NCBI RefSeq assembly: GCF_029958905.1 | Contig: NZ_CP124613.1 | Location: 620,001-684,000, forward strand | Source of the DNA: Vibrio sp. YMD68 | Lineage (GTDB): Bacteria; Pseudomonadota; Gammaproteobacteria; Enterobacterales; Vibrionaceae | Direction: 5' to 3' | Length of the DNA: 64,000 bases | In this document: positions 1-9,507 of the stretch, piece after piece | How positions within the stretch are numbered: position 1 is the first letter of the stretch | Layout of the letters: every line of letters starts with the position of its first letter | Translations under genes and position numbers: made by a program | Notes under the pieces: generated by a model | Database searches by the model: none | Told to the model about the DNA's origin: nothing | The model's input: the letters and a program-made list of their open reading frames with translations, nothing else

Positions 1-970
1 TTATCCTGTCTGTGAGTAACTCACTACAATGTAGGTCATGATCGTCTTTTGTATTCAACATTTGATCACGAAATTCATTGTTGCACACTTTTGTTATCAA
101 TTTGTGCAAAATTAGGCGTGTCTTAATTGAGCTGGCGTATCTTTATTGGGAAGTAATAGACGCAAAAAAGCCCATGGATTGCTTGAGGTGAACCCCTGGA
201 ATTGTGCTGGGTCGCCAGAGTTTGAGACTAGAATCGCAGAGAGCGCACAATGTCTATGCACCCCCCATAACTGTTAGGGGCGATCAGGTCGAGGGTATTA
301 TTCATACAATTTGGCAGTGTACACTCTCCAACAAAAGCCGAAATGAAGGCTTTACAAATAAAATCATATGCTTATATGTGGTGAGCTACATCAGCAGATA
401 CGCTCCAAGGAGATGCCAGACCTGAGTATCTATCATTGTGTCGTTTTACTTTCTCAATTAAACACAGCGACAGTGCTGTGCATTAGAATTGGCAACTCAA
501 TACCAGATTACTTAATGAGCTGGATCGATTATATGAGTCGATATTCCTGTAAAAAAATATCATTCTTTATCCAAAAAACTCACTTAAGAGAGAGCAGTTT
601 ATACACCTGCGCAGTCTCACAGCACCAGTTCTAACAAATAGTTGTATTGAAGATGCATGTAACAACGCGGTATATCAATTGACGGGAAAGCATAGCAGCA
701 CAGTGAATTAATTGCTGTTCTATCAATTAGTCATTCACTAAATGATTTCTTATCGATTGTATAAACAGCTATTCTATCTCAATGCACCATTAAGGCACTG
801 TTATCCTCCACTGGCAAACTAAGATTAACGAGTTATCGACAGCATTCTTGATTAAATTAGGAGCCGGAAAATTTCAGCCTACCAAGGCTTCTAAGGTTTA
901 AGATTGATTACATATTTTTAATTGTAAATTATTGTTTTATATAATATCAGTAAATATCACTTTCCAATTT

Positions 971-1050
971 GAACGAGGTGTACGAACGATCATGATATCT
1001 ATAATATAGGTGGGAACCGTCGTGAATTCTACGATCGCTCCCTAGTTATG
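971..1050 (+). repeat. Diverged direct repeat, copy A
   Basis: Begins with AACGAGGT and ends with TCCCTAGTTATG. It shares its beginning, a central block with ATAGGTG and its end with copy B at 1239-1329. The two copies are about 79 and 87 bp from AACGAGG to GTTATG. Family unknown. Confidence 0.5.
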
Positions 1051-1238
1051 CCTTTCTACTACATCCAGACACCTACATTAACCGCTCACTAATACTGCTT
1101 GAATACTCAGGGGAAACAGTCATAGCATGCTGATTGAGTGACTGGGCTAAAGTTCACCTAGGGTGTAGGAGTGATAAAAATGCGCAACCAAACCCAAATG
1201 GTCTTTATTTCCATATTTTTACAAATAAAACCTCTCAG

Positions 1239-1329
1239 TCATAACGAGGTATGAGAACGAACGGGCGGCCAATAAACTCGGTGATATGGGTGTAAATTTG
1301 GTGGCGTTTATGATCGATCCCTAGTTATG
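1239..1329 (+). repeat. Diverged direct repeat, copy B
   Basis: Begins with CATAACGAGG and ends with CCCTAGTTATG, so its own ends are near-perfect inverted repeats (one mismatch). Copy A keeps the right end but has a decayed left end. A short non-autonomous element or an integron-like recombination site are possible readings; neither is established. Confidence 0.5.
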
Positions 1330-1452
1330 TGTTAAATTATCCGCCTTTCATGTACCCACTTAATGAGCAGTCAAATATCGAGGTCAATGGTTGGTATAAA
1401 GATTAAGTGGCGTCATAGAGACTAAGAAGGAAAAGGGAGCTCATCTTATTCG

Positions 1453-1476
1453 AAGAGTCAGCGATTTGCCGACTCC
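1453..1476 (-). terminator. Possible terminator of the fuc operon
   Basis: Read on the minus strand, GAGTCGGC and GCTGACTC form an 8-bp stem (one G-U pair) around a 5-nt loop, about 35 bases after the fucO stop. The following U-run is weak, so termination efficiency is uncertain. Confidence 0.4.
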
Positions 1477-1510
1477 TCTTGCAACCGAAGCTTAATTAGG
1501 TTTTTGTTAA

Positions 1511-2662
1511 CTATAGGCTTGCCAAATACAACTCTTCAACTTGAGCTGCGTCCATCGCTCTTGGGTTGCCACCCATACAAACATCATCCAGCGCCTTTTG
1601 AATCCAACCACCGATGTCTGACTTTTCGATCCCTAGTTCTGAAAAACCAGAAGGAATTTTCACTTCTTCAGACAGCTTTTGAATCAATGAAATAGCAAGT
1701 TCTGCCGCTTGCTCATCATTCATATCGCGAGTATCACCACCCATGGCCTCCGCAACCTTTTTAAACGCTCCTGGAACAGCTTCTGCGTTAAATTTGCTAA
1801 TAATCGGTAGTAAGATTGCATTACACACACCATGAGGTAAGTTGTGTGTCGCCCCAGGTTGATGCGCAAGAGCATGAACTGCTCCTAAGCCTGCTGAGTT
1901 GAATGACATACCAGCTAAAAATTGGGCGTCAGCTAGGCTAGCTCTAGCTTCCATATTTTGACCATCTTCAACAGCGATAGGGAGCCATTTTGTAATTAAC
2001 CTAACAGCTTCGAGAGCGGTTGGTAGTGTTAATCGATGCGCTCCAGGTGTAACAATTGACTCAATAGCATGCGTCAGGGCATCCATACCAGTTGCCGCTG
2101 TGACTGAAGCAGGTAAACCGACCATTAATGAAGGATCGTTCACCGATACATCCGGAATCTGCTTAGGATCAACCAGTACCATTTTGACTTGATTTTCTTC
2201 ATCAGTAATGACTGAGTTAGACGTCATTTCTGCTGCTGTTCCAGCTGTAGTGTTAATTGCGATAAAAAACTCACCATCATTTTTTACCAAACCAACACCC
2301 GAGTAATCACAAATATCACCACCATTAGACATTATAATGCGAATGGCTTTGGCACAATCGATTGGGCTACCGCCACCAACGGCGATAAAGCCATCACAGC
2401 CATTTTCTTGGTAAAAGTTTACACCTTCTCGAACCAGTGTTGCTGTCGGGTTAGGCGTCACCTGATCAAACGTTTCATACTCGAAACCTTTAGCATCCAG
2501 CGCTTCATACAGTGATGTTAGAACGCCCAGTTCAATTAGATTCTTGTCAGTCACAATCAGTGGCTTCTGAATCCCTTTGGTATCAAGCACTGCAACAGAT
2601 TCGGCAACTGCACCGACACCGGATAGAGTCAGTTTTGGCAAATTTAATGCAAATGTAGACAT
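1511..2662 (-). CDS. fucO: Lactaldehyde reductase / L-1,2-propanediol oxidoreductase FucO
   Basis: 383-residue iron-dependent (group III) alcohol dehydrogenase that reduces L-lactaldehyde, produced by FucA, to L-1,2-propanediol with NADH. The family metal ligands are visible: Asp and His in TGMDALTHAIES and two His in HALAHQPGATHNLPHG. The NAD-binding GGGSPIDCAK motif lies near residue 100. The length matches E. coli FucO. I start at MSTFALNLP because AGGAAAATAAG precedes that ATG at good spacing. An in-frame extension upstream would use a TTG codon and encode only a Phe-Leu run from a microsatellite, so I reject it. It is the last gene of the fuc operon, 114 bp after fucA. Confidence 0.93.
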   Translation of the reverse strand: MSTFALNLPKLTLSGVGAVAESVAVLDTKGIQKPLIVTDKNLIELGVLTSLYEALDAKGFEYETFDQVTPNPTATLVREGVNFYQENGCDGFIAVGGGSPIDCAKAIRIIMSNGGDICDYSGVGLVKNDGEFFIAINTTAGTAAEMTSNSVITDEENQVKMVLVDPKQIPDVSVNDPSLMVGLPASVTAATGMDALTHAIESIVTPGAHRLTLPTALEAVRLITKWLPIAVEDGQNMEARASLADAQFLAGMSFNSAGLGAVHALAHQPGATHNLPHGVCNAILLPIISKFNAEAVPGAFKKVAEAMGGDTRDMNDEQAAELAISLIQKLSEEVKIPSGFSELGIEKSDIGGWIQKALDDVCMGGNPRAMDAAQVEELYLASL

Positions 2663-2687
2663 CTTATTTTCCTCATAAATGATTAAT

Positions 2688-2717
2688 AAAAACAAAAACA
2701 AAAACAAAAACAAAAAC
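2688..2717 (-). repeat. Hexanucleotide microsatellite, five units, upstream of fucO
   Basis: Five perfect copies of AAAAAC on the plus strand (GTTTTT in the transcript), plus a partial unit, end 25 bp before the fucO start codon in the fucA-fucO gap. A copy-number change would alter the length of the leader ahead of the fucO ribosome binding site. Confidence 0.9.
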
Positions 2718-2776
2718 AAATTAAAAAAGAAGATAGAGCCTGTAGAAAATGCTACAGGCTCATAATTACGCGAGAA

Positions 2777-3430
2777 TTATTTCTCTACACGTAGACCATA
2801 CGTCTTGAACTTGTCCAATACGTGGTTCATTTCTTGTTCTGGTAAAACTGGGATCTCGCTTTGTACAGATAGGCACTTCAGGTAAAGGTCAGCAAGGACT
2901 TCCGTCTCATGAGCAAGCCAAAGTGCTTTTTTAAGGTTTTCACCCACTGTGATCATGCCGTGGTGTTGCAGCAAGATAGATTTGCTTTGCTTGATACCCT
3001 CATCAACATAACCAGCAAGCTCTGGGCTACCAAAAGTAGCATACGGCACACAAGGAATTTCATTAGTGCCAGATGCTGCAACCATGTAATGAATAGCCGG
3101 AATTGGACGGTTTAGAATTGAAACAGCCGCGCTGTTAATCGCATGGTTGTGAACCACTGCTTGGCAGTCTTCTCGAGCTTTGTAGCAAGTCATATGGAAG
3201 GCCCATTCGCTCGAAGGAATTTTACCTTCTTCAAACTCACCGTCTTCGCTAACAAAAACGATGTGGTTTGGTGTTAGTTTGTCATACTCGATACCAGTCG
3301 GAGTGATCAACATACCATTTTGATAACGAACCGAAACGTTACCAGCTGTACCTTGGTTTAGTCCTAGACGGTTCATCTCTAGGCAGGTTTCAATGATTTC
3401 TAATGCTAGTTTTGATCTTTCTACTGACAT
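2777..3430 (-). CDS. fucA: L-fuculose-1-phosphate aldolase FucA
   Basis: 217-residue class II aldolase that splits L-fuculose-1-phosphate into dihydroxyacetone phosphate and L-lactaldehyde. Seen in the sequence: the zinc-binding HNH pair in AVVHNHAINSAA, the third His in LLQHHGMITVG, the catalytic Glu in PSSEWAFH and the phosphate-binding region near GTAGNVSVR. The length is that of the family (about 215). The start codon follows the fucU stop by one base, and the fucU terminal codons supply the ribosome binding site (AGAGGAAAATAAG), so the two are probably translationally coupled. The same AGGAAAATAAG-ATG initiation block is found before fucO. Confidence 0.95.
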   Translation of the reverse strand: MSVERSKLALEIIETCLEMNRLGLNQGTAGNVSVRYQNGMLITPTGIEYDKLTPNHIVFVSEDGEFEEGKIPSSEWAFHMTCYKAREDCQAVVHNHAINSAAVSILNRPIPAIHYMVAASGTNEIPCVPYATFGSPELAGYVDEGIKQSKSILLQHHGMITVGENLKKALWLAHETEVLADLYLKCLSVQSEIPVLPEQEMNHVLDKFKTYGLRVEK

Positions 3431-3431
3431 C

Positions 3432-3875
3432 TTATTTTCCTCTAACAGGCGTTACGCCTTTCTTTAAAATAATGTTTCCGTACTTTGCAGTTTCGCCGGT
3501 TACGACAACTGCAAAACACTGCTCTACACGTTGGTAAAATTCAAACCGTTCCATTCTTTCAATGGCCGGTTGCTCTGTTCCTGTCGAACAGATGGCGGTA
3601 AGGTATTTGTCTTCAACTGAAGGATCCAGTTGGTCACCTGATACCGCTTCCATCATGACAAGTGGATGTGATACGTACTGATCTAGCTCAAACAGGGACA
3701 TAACGCCTTTAAGAAGTGTATCGATGCTCAAGCCATCCGCTCTTAGGACGATATGTTTGCCAAAAGTTTCGGCAGGGAAATGAGCATCTGAAAAGAGAAT
3801 TTCATCTCCATGTCCCATGCGACTTAATACAGACAGTAAATCTGGACTAATTGCTGGGTGGATACCTTTAAGCAT
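3432..3875 (-). CDS. fucU: L-fucose mutarotase FucU
   Basis: 147-residue RbsD/FucU family protein that interconverts alpha and beta anomers of L-fucose and so feeds FucI the right anomer. The N-terminus [17 protein letters not shown] followed by [17 protein letters not shown] is the family signature with the conserved His and Asp. I start at MLKG because GGAGAACCACC lies just ahead, inside the end of fucK. A longer in-frame version would add 18 residues not found in homologues. Its start overlaps the fucK stop by 8 bp and its stop ends one base before fucA, so fucK-fucU-fucA are tightly packed. Confidence 0.93.
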   Translation of the reverse strand: MLKGIHPAISPDLLSVLSRMGHGDEILFSDAHFPAETFGKHIVLRADGLSIDTLLKGVMSLFELDQYVSHPLVMMEAVSGDQLDPSVEDKYLTAICSTGTEQPAIERMERFEFYQRVEQCFAVVVTGETAKYGNIILKKGVTPVRGK

Positions 3876-5313
3876 GGTGGTTCTCCATAATGGTTTGGTA
3901 CTGAGCGTGATTTTTCCCAGGATGAACAAGGGTATACGTTGGTTTCATTACATTTTGTGCTGCATTGGCATCAGGGAAAACCCCTGCACCTGCAAAGGCA
4001 TACATTGCCGCACCAGTAACCGTTGATTCCGGTTGATCAACGACGTAGATTGGTAGCCCTAATACATCAGCACGGATCTGGTTCCACAAAGCGTTCTTTG
4101 AACCCCCGCCAACCACCATCAAACCTTCTGGGTGAAAACCACTTATCTCTGATAGTGTTTTTAAGCTACGTGCTAGTTGAAATGCTAGCCCCTCAAGCGC
4201 CGCGCGATAGATCTCGCCGCGAGTGGTGTTGATCGAAAGTCCCTGAAGTGCGCCGTGGCCTTTTTGCTCACCATCCAATAAAAAAGCGGGATCAAATGTG
4301 GTTCCATTGCAGCCAAGCGGAGCCGCTTCGCCTTCTGCAACCATTACCGCATATTTATTGTCTTGATTAATAACATCGATGAAGAAGGTCTTAGCAACCC
4401 ATTCCATCACCGCACTAGATAGCCATTGGATGGCAGGGTTATATAAACCAGGTTTTGCATCTAACTCTGTCGTCATGCCCTGCTTTAGGTAACTAGAGTC
4501 AAGACTTGGCTTGGGAGAACGAGCCATCAATATTTCCCAAGTTCCAGAACTTAAGAAGGGTTGATGTTCTTTTGCACCCGATCCAAATAACGCGAACTGA
4601 GTATCATGGCCTGCCGATACCACTGGAATATCTTTTGGAATGCCCAGTGAGTAAGCGATATCTTCACGAAGAGCGCCAACCGTGTCACCCGCATTTACCA
4701 TAGGTGGGAAATGTTCGGCAGTAAGGTCCAAGTAATCTAGAGTTTCCTGGTGCCAAACCCCGCTGTCCATTTCGGTTAACATGGACGTTCCCGCCATAGT
4801 ACGGTCTGTTGTGAATTCACCAGTAAGCTGATGAGTAATCATAGATGAGATGAATACCCACTTATCCATGCGAGCATAGACTTCGGGTTCATTCTCTTTT
4901 AGCCATTTGAGCTTAAATAGTGTGTTGAACGAGTAATCGCCGATACCGTTCACTTTATACAGCTCACCGCGGTCAAATTCTTTGGCAACTTTTTCCATCA
5001 TTGGAGCTGTGCGAGAACATTTCCATGAGATGACGGGGTAGATTTGCTGACCATTTTTATCAAATGGAGCACCATCTACACCGAAGGTCGTTACAGAGAC
5101 CGCAACAATGTCGTTGGCGTTGATTTGTGCCGTCACGTTATGGCAACACTTCACCAGTTTTCGCCAAATTTGCTGAAAATCCCAAACGTGTTGAGTGCCT
5201 GTTTGTAGAGTCTCATTCGCAATGTAGTGGGACGCAACAATGTCACCCTGCTCATTGACAGCGATTGAACGTACGTTAGTTGCACCACAATCTAAGATAA
5301 TGACAATAGACAT
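3868..5313 (-). CDS. fucK: L-fuculokinase FucK
   Basis: 481-residue FGGY-family sugar kinase that phosphorylates L-fuculose to L-fuculose-1-phosphate with ATP. The N-terminal ATP-binding [12 protein letters not shown] motif, the central [14 protein letters not shown] region and the C-terminal [20 protein letters not shown] adenosine motif are all present in family order, and the length agrees with E. coli FucK. It lies 56 bp after fucI and overlaps the start of fucU by 8 bp. No sign of damage. Confidence 0.95.
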   Translation of the reverse strand: MSIVIILDCGATNVRSIAVNEQGDIVASHYIANETLQTGTQHVWDFQQIWRKLVKCCHNVTAQINANDIVAVSVTTFGVDGAPFDKNGQQIYPVISWKCSRTAPMMEKVAKEFDRGELYKVNGIGDYSFNTLFKLKWLKENEPEVYARMDKWVFISSMITHQLTGEFTTDRTMAGTSMLTEMDSGVWHQETLDYLDLTAEHFPPMVNAGDTVGALREDIAYSLGIPKDIPVVSAGHDTQFALFGSGAKEHQPFLSSGTWEILMARSPKPSLDSSYLKQGMTTELDAKPGLYNPAIQWLSSAVMEWVAKTFFIDVINQDNKYAVMVAEGEAAPLGCNGTTFDPAFLLDGEQKGHGALQGLSINTTRGEIYRAALEGLAFQLARSLKTLSEISGFHPEGLMVVGGGSKNALWNQIRADVLGLPIYVVDQPESTVTGAAMYAFAGAGVFPDANAAQNVMKPTYTLVHPGKNHAQYQTIMENHHA

Positions 5314-5369
5314 AGATTATTCCTTAGAGATACCCGCCCAAATGGACGGGTATGCGAGAACGGTTTTTC

Positions 5370-7118
5370 TTACTTGTAGATAGGGCCGAAGTTTTGGCAA
5401 GCGCGATAGTCTTGACCTTCAACATCTTGACCAAATGCAGACCACGTATGTGGGCGGAACACGTCTTTGCTATCAACGTTATGCATTGATACTGGGATTC
5501 GTAGCATTGCTGCCAGAGCAATCAGATCAGCACCAACGTGACCTGATGTGATCACACAGTGGTTTGCACCCCAGTTCGCCATTACATCGTAAACTGACTT
5601 AAACGCACCTTCGCCCGTTAGTCGCGGAACGAACCAAGTCGTTGGCCAAGTAGCGTTAGTACGCTCATTCAGAATATTGTGAACGTCTTCTGGTAGCTCA
5701 ATTGAGTGACCTTCTGTAATCTGAAGTACAGGACCTAAGCCGTCAATGATATTCACTCGGTGCATAGTGAACTTCATTCCACCTTCAGTTAAGAATTGTG
5801 ATGAGAAGCCGCCCCCGCGGAAGTATTCTTCGATCGCAGGACACCATTTTGTGGCTTCCAGTGACGCAGCTACGTCTGCTTGCGTTAGCTCCCAGTGAGG
5901 TTTCATTGCTGGTTTGCCATCTTCATCTTTAGCTTTACCAGCGCCGTCAAGAGCTGCTGAGCCTGAGTTAACTAGGTGAAGGAAACCTGACTCAGGACGA
6001 GTGCCAGTAACACGTTCTACTGCGTCTTCAGACCAGTAAGTACGAACATCATGGAAAACTTGCGCTTCGCCTGTTAGCAACTTACCAAACATCATGTTAA
6101 CGCCGTTCAGGGCATCATTTTCTGTTGCGATACAAATAGGTTCGCGAATGCCGTTCCAATCAAACGATGAGTTAAGAATCGCTTCAGAAAAGTCACCATT
6201 TGGTAGGTGATCTGTCCAGTGACGTTGACCTTGGAAACCGCCCAAGATTGCATTGCGTCCCATCGCCTCTTCACCAAAACCAAGCTCTGCCAGTCTTGGG
6301 TTACCTTGCATCAGATCACGCATGATCATGGTCATCTTAACCACGGTTTCCCAATCTTCTGCTTTGCGTTCCTCTGAGAATGGAGTACCGTTATAGTCTT
6401 TACCTTCTTTGCAGTACTCTTTAACCCACGACATCGCTAGTTCAAACTCTTCTTTGTCGTAAACTTCACGGTCAATTCGACGTTTGATCTCTGTCATATC
6501 TACATATTCATTGCGCATACCTAGATATTTTTGGAAGAATTCTGGGTTAACAACTGAACCTGCGATGCCCATTGAAACGCTACCCATTGATAGGTAAGAC
6601 TTACCTCTCATCGTTGCGACAGCTAGACCAGCACGACAGAAACGTAAGATTTTATCTTGTACGTCACTTGGGATAGTTTCATCACCTGCGTCTTGTACTT
6701 CCTTACCATAGATAGAGAAAGCAGGAAGACCAACTTGCGAGTGACCAGCCATTGCTGCAGCTAGGTACACAGCGCCCGGGCGCTCAGTACCATTGAAACC
6801 CCAAATTGCTTTCGGTGTATGAGGGTCCATATCGATCGTTTCAGTACCGTAACACCAGCAAGGAGTTACCGTTAACACCAGACCGACATTTTCACGTTTG
6901 AACTTGTCCGCAGTCGCTGCTGATTCAGCCACACCGCCAATGCAAGAGTCTGCGATAACACACTCAACGTTTTCCCCGCTAGCATGACGAATATTCTCTT
7001 CAATGAATTTTGCAGCTCTTTTCGCCATGCCCATGGTTTGTTCTTCGAGAGACTCGCGAACGCCCATTTGACGACCGTCGATGGTAGGACGGATACCAAT
7101 TTTAACTAAGTTACTCAT
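5370..7118 (-). CDS. fucI: L-fucose isomerase FucI
   Basis: 582-residue Mn2+-dependent ketol isomerase converting L-fucose to L-fuculose (E. coli enzyme 591 residues, active as a hexamer). Metal ligands are recognisable: Glu in [12 protein letters not shown], Asp in [11 protein letters not shown] and His in [16 protein letters not shown]. The N-terminus [21 protein letters not shown] is the family signature. The gene lies 25 bp downstream of fucP and before fucK. D-arabinose is a known side substrate of the family, so the operon might also serve that sugar. Confidence 0.95.
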   Translation of the reverse strand: MSNLVKIGIRPTIDGRQMGVRESLEEQTMGMAKRAAKFIEENIRHASGENVECVIADSCIGGVAESAATADKFKRENVGLVLTVTPCWCYGTETIDMDPHTPKAIWGFNGTERPGAVYLAAAMAGHSQVGLPAFSIYGKEVQDAGDETIPSDVQDKILRFCRAGLAVATMRGKSYLSMGSVSMGIAGSVVNPEFFQKYLGMRNEYVDMTEIKRRIDREVYDKEEFELAMSWVKEYCKEGKDYNGTPFSEERKAEDWETVVKMTMIMRDLMQGNPRLAELGFGEEAMGRNAILGGFQGQRHWTDHLPNGDFSEAILNSSFDWNGIREPICIATENDALNGVNMMFGKLLTGEAQVFHDVRTYWSEDAVERVTGTRPESGFLHLVNSGSAALDGAGKAKDEDGKPAMKPHWELTQADVAASLEATKWCPAIEEYFRGGGFSSQFLTEGGMKFTMHRVNIIDGLGPVLQITEGHSIELPEDVHNILNERTNATWPTTWFVPRLTGEGAFKSVYDVMANWGANHCVITSGHVGADLIALAAMLRIPVSMHNVDSKDVFRPHTWSAFGQDVEGQDYRACQNFGPIYK

Positions 7119-7143
7119 AACATTTCTCTAGTAGTTGAACTAA

Positions 7144-8454
7144 TTATTTTTCAATTTTGTGGCCTTTAAGACCAAAATATACAAGGTAAATAAAGCCGAT
7201 AAACGGAATAACAAACGCCGCTTGAATACCAAACGAATCAGATAGCTGGCCCATTAAAGCAGTAAGAACCGCGCCACCTAGAATAGCCATAATCAAGCAG
7301 CTACCACCGAACTTAGAGTCAGAACCCAAGTCCTGCAGTGAAAGACCAAAAATAGTTGGGAACATCAGAGACATACAAGCTGAGATACCCACTAGAGCAT
7401 AAGCACCTGCAATACCGCCAACCGTTATCAACACCAGCACCAATGCAGCAGCGACGAATGCTAATGCAGCCAATAGCTTCTCGGGTGAGATATACTTCAT
7501 CAGGCCGACACAAATAAATCGGAATGCACTGAACACGACAATAGAAGCAAGTAGGAAGTTTGATGCTTCTGCTTCAGTACCACCAACCTGCGTCATGACA
7601 TAACGGATAGTCCAAGACCAGCAGCAGATTTGCGCACCAACATAGAAGAATTGACCGATAACACCACGCACAAAGTGCTTTTTCTTCGCTAGGCGTGCAA
7701 ACGTTGCTGACAGTGAGTTATCAACGCAGGAAGAAATTACTTGATCTTTTGCTTGCGGCATCTTAGTAAAGGCGATAGCCAACCAAACGACGACAATAAC
7801 GGCGGCCACAGCCAGGTAAGGCAACATTACAGCGTTAAGCTCAGCGGCTTGAATGACATCGAGCTCGTTTGCTGACATCACTGCGCGTTCAGCGTCCGTT
7901 GCAGGGTTAAGCTGAGACAGGATATAAAACTTACCAATAAGTACACCGGTAATAGAACCAACAGGATTAAACGCTTGAGCAATGTTAAGTCGGCGCGTTG
8001 CAGTCTCTTGTGGTCCCATAGCAATAATGTATGGGTTTGCACTGGTTTCAAGAATGGATAGACCACCCGCAAGAACAAACAAAGCCATCAAGAAAGGCAT
8101 GTATTCCATCATTTGTGCTGCGGGGTAGAACAATAGCGCCCCGAAAGCAAATAAGCCTAGGCCAAGCAAGACGCCTGCTTTGTAGCTAAAGCGCTGGATA
8201 AACATCGCCGCTGGTAGCGCTAGTACAAAATAGGCTCCATAAAATGCGGTTTGCACTAGGCCAGACTGCATATCAGTCAGTGTGAATACTTTTCTAAATT
8301 GGGCGATTAATACATCTGTCATATTATTTGCCAAGCCCCATAATGCAAAGCATGAGGTCAATAGCACAAAGGGAATAAGAATGGACTTAGGAATAACCTT
8401 GCTACTTTCGTCCATTCTATTGTCATTTTCATTAATTATTGATATATCTGTCAT
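7144..8454 (-). CDS. fucP: L-fucose:H+ symporter FucP
   Basis: 436-residue major facilitator permease with about 12 hydrophobic segments, importing L-fucose with protons across the inner membrane. Family features seen: FALWGLANNMTDVLIAQF in the first helix, SYKAGVLLGL after helix 3 and ILETSANPYIIAMGP in the middle. I start at MTDISII because AAGGAAATAAA lies just ahead; a start nine codons upstream has no such site. It follows fucR after 80 bp, a gap that contains a perfect 22-bp palindrome. Confidence 0.92.
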   Translation of the reverse strand: MTDISIINENDNRMDESSKVIPKSILIPFVLLTSCFALWGLANNMTDVLIAQFRKVFTLTDMQSGLVQTAFYGAYFVLALPAAMFIQRFSYKAGVLLGLGLFAFGALLFYPAAQMMEYMPFLMALFVLAGGLSILETSANPYIIAMGPQETATRRLNIAQAFNPVGSITGVLIGKFYILSQLNPATDAERAVMSANELDVIQAAELNAVMLPYLAVAAVIVVVWLAIAFTKMPQAKDQVISSCVDNSLSATFARLAKKKHFVRGVIGQFFYVGAQICCWSWTIRYVMTQVGGTEAEASNFLLASIVVFSAFRFICVGLMKYISPEKLLAALAFVAAALVLVLITVGGIAGAYALVGISACMSLMFPTIFGLSLQDLGSDSKFGGSCLIMAILGGAVLTALMGQLSDSFGIQAAFVIPFIGFIYLVYFGLKGHKIEK

Positions 8455-8481
8455 TTTATTTCCTTGATGTAGGGAGTCCAA

Positions 8482-8503
8482 CTTCCTAATAATTATTAGG
8501 AAG
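8482..8503. promoter_or_regulatory. Perfect 22-bp palindrome between fucR and fucP
   Basis: Each half is CTTCCTAATAA and reads the same on both strands. It sits 28 bp before the fucP start. It could be an operator controlling an internal promoter, or in RNA a 9-bp intercistronic hairpin with an AAUU loop. There is no U-run, so it is not a classic terminator. Confidence 0.6.
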
Positions 8504-8534
8504 TATAGGGCTATTGAATATTATTAATTTTTAT

Positions 8535-9236
8535 TTAGTCTTTGTTCGTAATTAAAATGTCGACTTCATTTAAATTACATATCTTCACTAAGCTTTTCTT
8601 TTTATATTTGTTTTTATCTGCTATTAGAATTGATTGTCTCGATGAAGATAGTAGTGACTTCTTTATTTCATAGTTATATTCATTAGAATCCCACACACCA
8701 CTTATCTCATCGAACCCTTCGCAGGAAATTACGCAAATATCCAAAGATAGTTCTGATAATATCTTCTGTGGAATTCTTCCATAGAAAGCTTTATATTTTT
8801 CTGAAAACACACCGCCGAGACTAATAATGGTGACTTTGGTGTTATTTGCTAAGGCTGTAATATTATTAAGTGAGTTGGTAATTACTGTACACTCTATATC
8901 TGGCAAAAATTGAGCGACCAACCAACTTGATGAACTTGCGTCTAATCCAATTACAGCCCCTTCATAGAGATAGGGTATTACTTGATCGACTAATGATTTT
9001 TTTTCGCAAACGTTGTGTCCAGCTCGCTTATTAAAGGAAGTGCCAATATCTTCACTTTTCTTTTTAACGGCCCCTCCATGAACGCGGATTAGATCCTTTG
9101 AACGATCTAGTCTCTTTAGGTCTCGACGTATTGTTTCTGGTGAAACGTCTAGTTCTTCGGTGAGATCCGCAACAGATGCCTGACCAAACTCAGAAATTAT
9201 CCTTAGTATATGATTTGCTCTTGCTGCTGCTTTCAT
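8535..9236 (-). CDS. fucR: DeoR-family regulator of the fucose operon FucR
   Basis: 233-residue DeoR-family protein: an N-terminal winged helix-turn-helix (residues ~6-57, with SPETIRRDLKRLD as recognition helix) followed by a phosphosugar-sensing domain resembling sugar-phosphate isomerases, with GLDASSSSWLVAQF and VISCEGFDEISGVWDSNE also found in E. coli FucR. That regulator is an activator responding to fuculose-1-phosphate. Here it is the first gene of the operon it probably controls, unlike E. coli where it is last. Codons look more AT-rich than those of its neighbours. Confidence 0.87.
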   Translation of the reverse strand: MKAAARANHILRIISEFGQASVADLTEELDVSPETIRRDLKRLDRSKDLIRVHGGAVKKKSEDIGTSFNKRAGHNVCEKKSLVDQVIPYLYEGAVIGLDASSSSWLVAQFLPDIECTVITNSLNNITALANNTKVTIISLGGVFSEKYKAFYGRIPQKILSELSLDICVISCEGFDEISGVWDSNEYNYEIKKSLLSSSRQSILIADKNKYKKKSLVKICNLNEVDILITNKD

Positions 9237-9248
9237 GGTCTTCTATAA

Positions 9249-9374
9249 ATAAGTCGTCTAATTGGTGGGTAATTTGTCACTTAAACTTATTGATTAGAGT
9301 GATATCGATCACTTAAATGGTGGCTTATGCCCGAAAATGCCCGATAAGTCGTTTTTGGTCACAATTAATCGGGC
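9249..9374. promoter_or_regulatory. fucR promoter region with repeated motifs
   Basis: ATAAGTCGT occurs twice in direct orientation (9249-9257 and 9344-9352). TGCCCGA occurs twice in a row (9328-9342), and its complement TCGGGC is at 9369-9374. These flank the CRP-like site and are candidate FucR binding sites; no consensus is known to me for comparison. Confidence 0.4.
9298..9313. promoter_or_regulatory. CRP-like site upstream of fucR
   Basis: AGTGA-N6-TCACT, a symmetric match to the CRP consensus TGTGA-N6-TCACA with one mismatch per half, 62 bp before the fucR start. It fits catabolite control of fucose use. Confidence 0.6.
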
Positions 9375-9507
9375 GTGACATGCTTGAATCGGTCGTAAAC
9401 GGCTAGATTTATTCCAGACTTTACAAGTCTAGTAGTAATGTTTTGTTTGTTGTTTAAGCAATAATTGCTATTCTTTGGCGACATAAAAATGGCTAAACTA
9501 TTGGCTA

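Larger units (their letters stand above)
1..1453. other. Gene-poor region, no convincing CDS
   Basis: About 1.45 kb downstream of fucO without a reading frame I would call. Frames of 60-90 codons exist (for example 204-425 and 368-634 on the plus strand), but they overlap each other, lack a clear ribosome binding site and give low-complexity, family-less proteins. 900-960 is very AT-rich. The one structured signal is a pair of diverged repeats at 971-1050 and 1239-1329, described separately. It may be decayed mobile DNA, which would fit the integrase remnant on the far side of the fuc operon; that is inference. Confidence 0.5.

Noticed and set aside
204..634. Two plus-strand frames in the gene-poor left end
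   Set aside because: Overlapping, no ribosome binding site, no recognisable protein features.
2663..2719. N-terminal extension of FucO encoding a Phe-Leu repeat
   Set aside because: Requires a TTG start inside the microsatellite; a well-placed ATG with ribosome binding site matches the family N-terminus.
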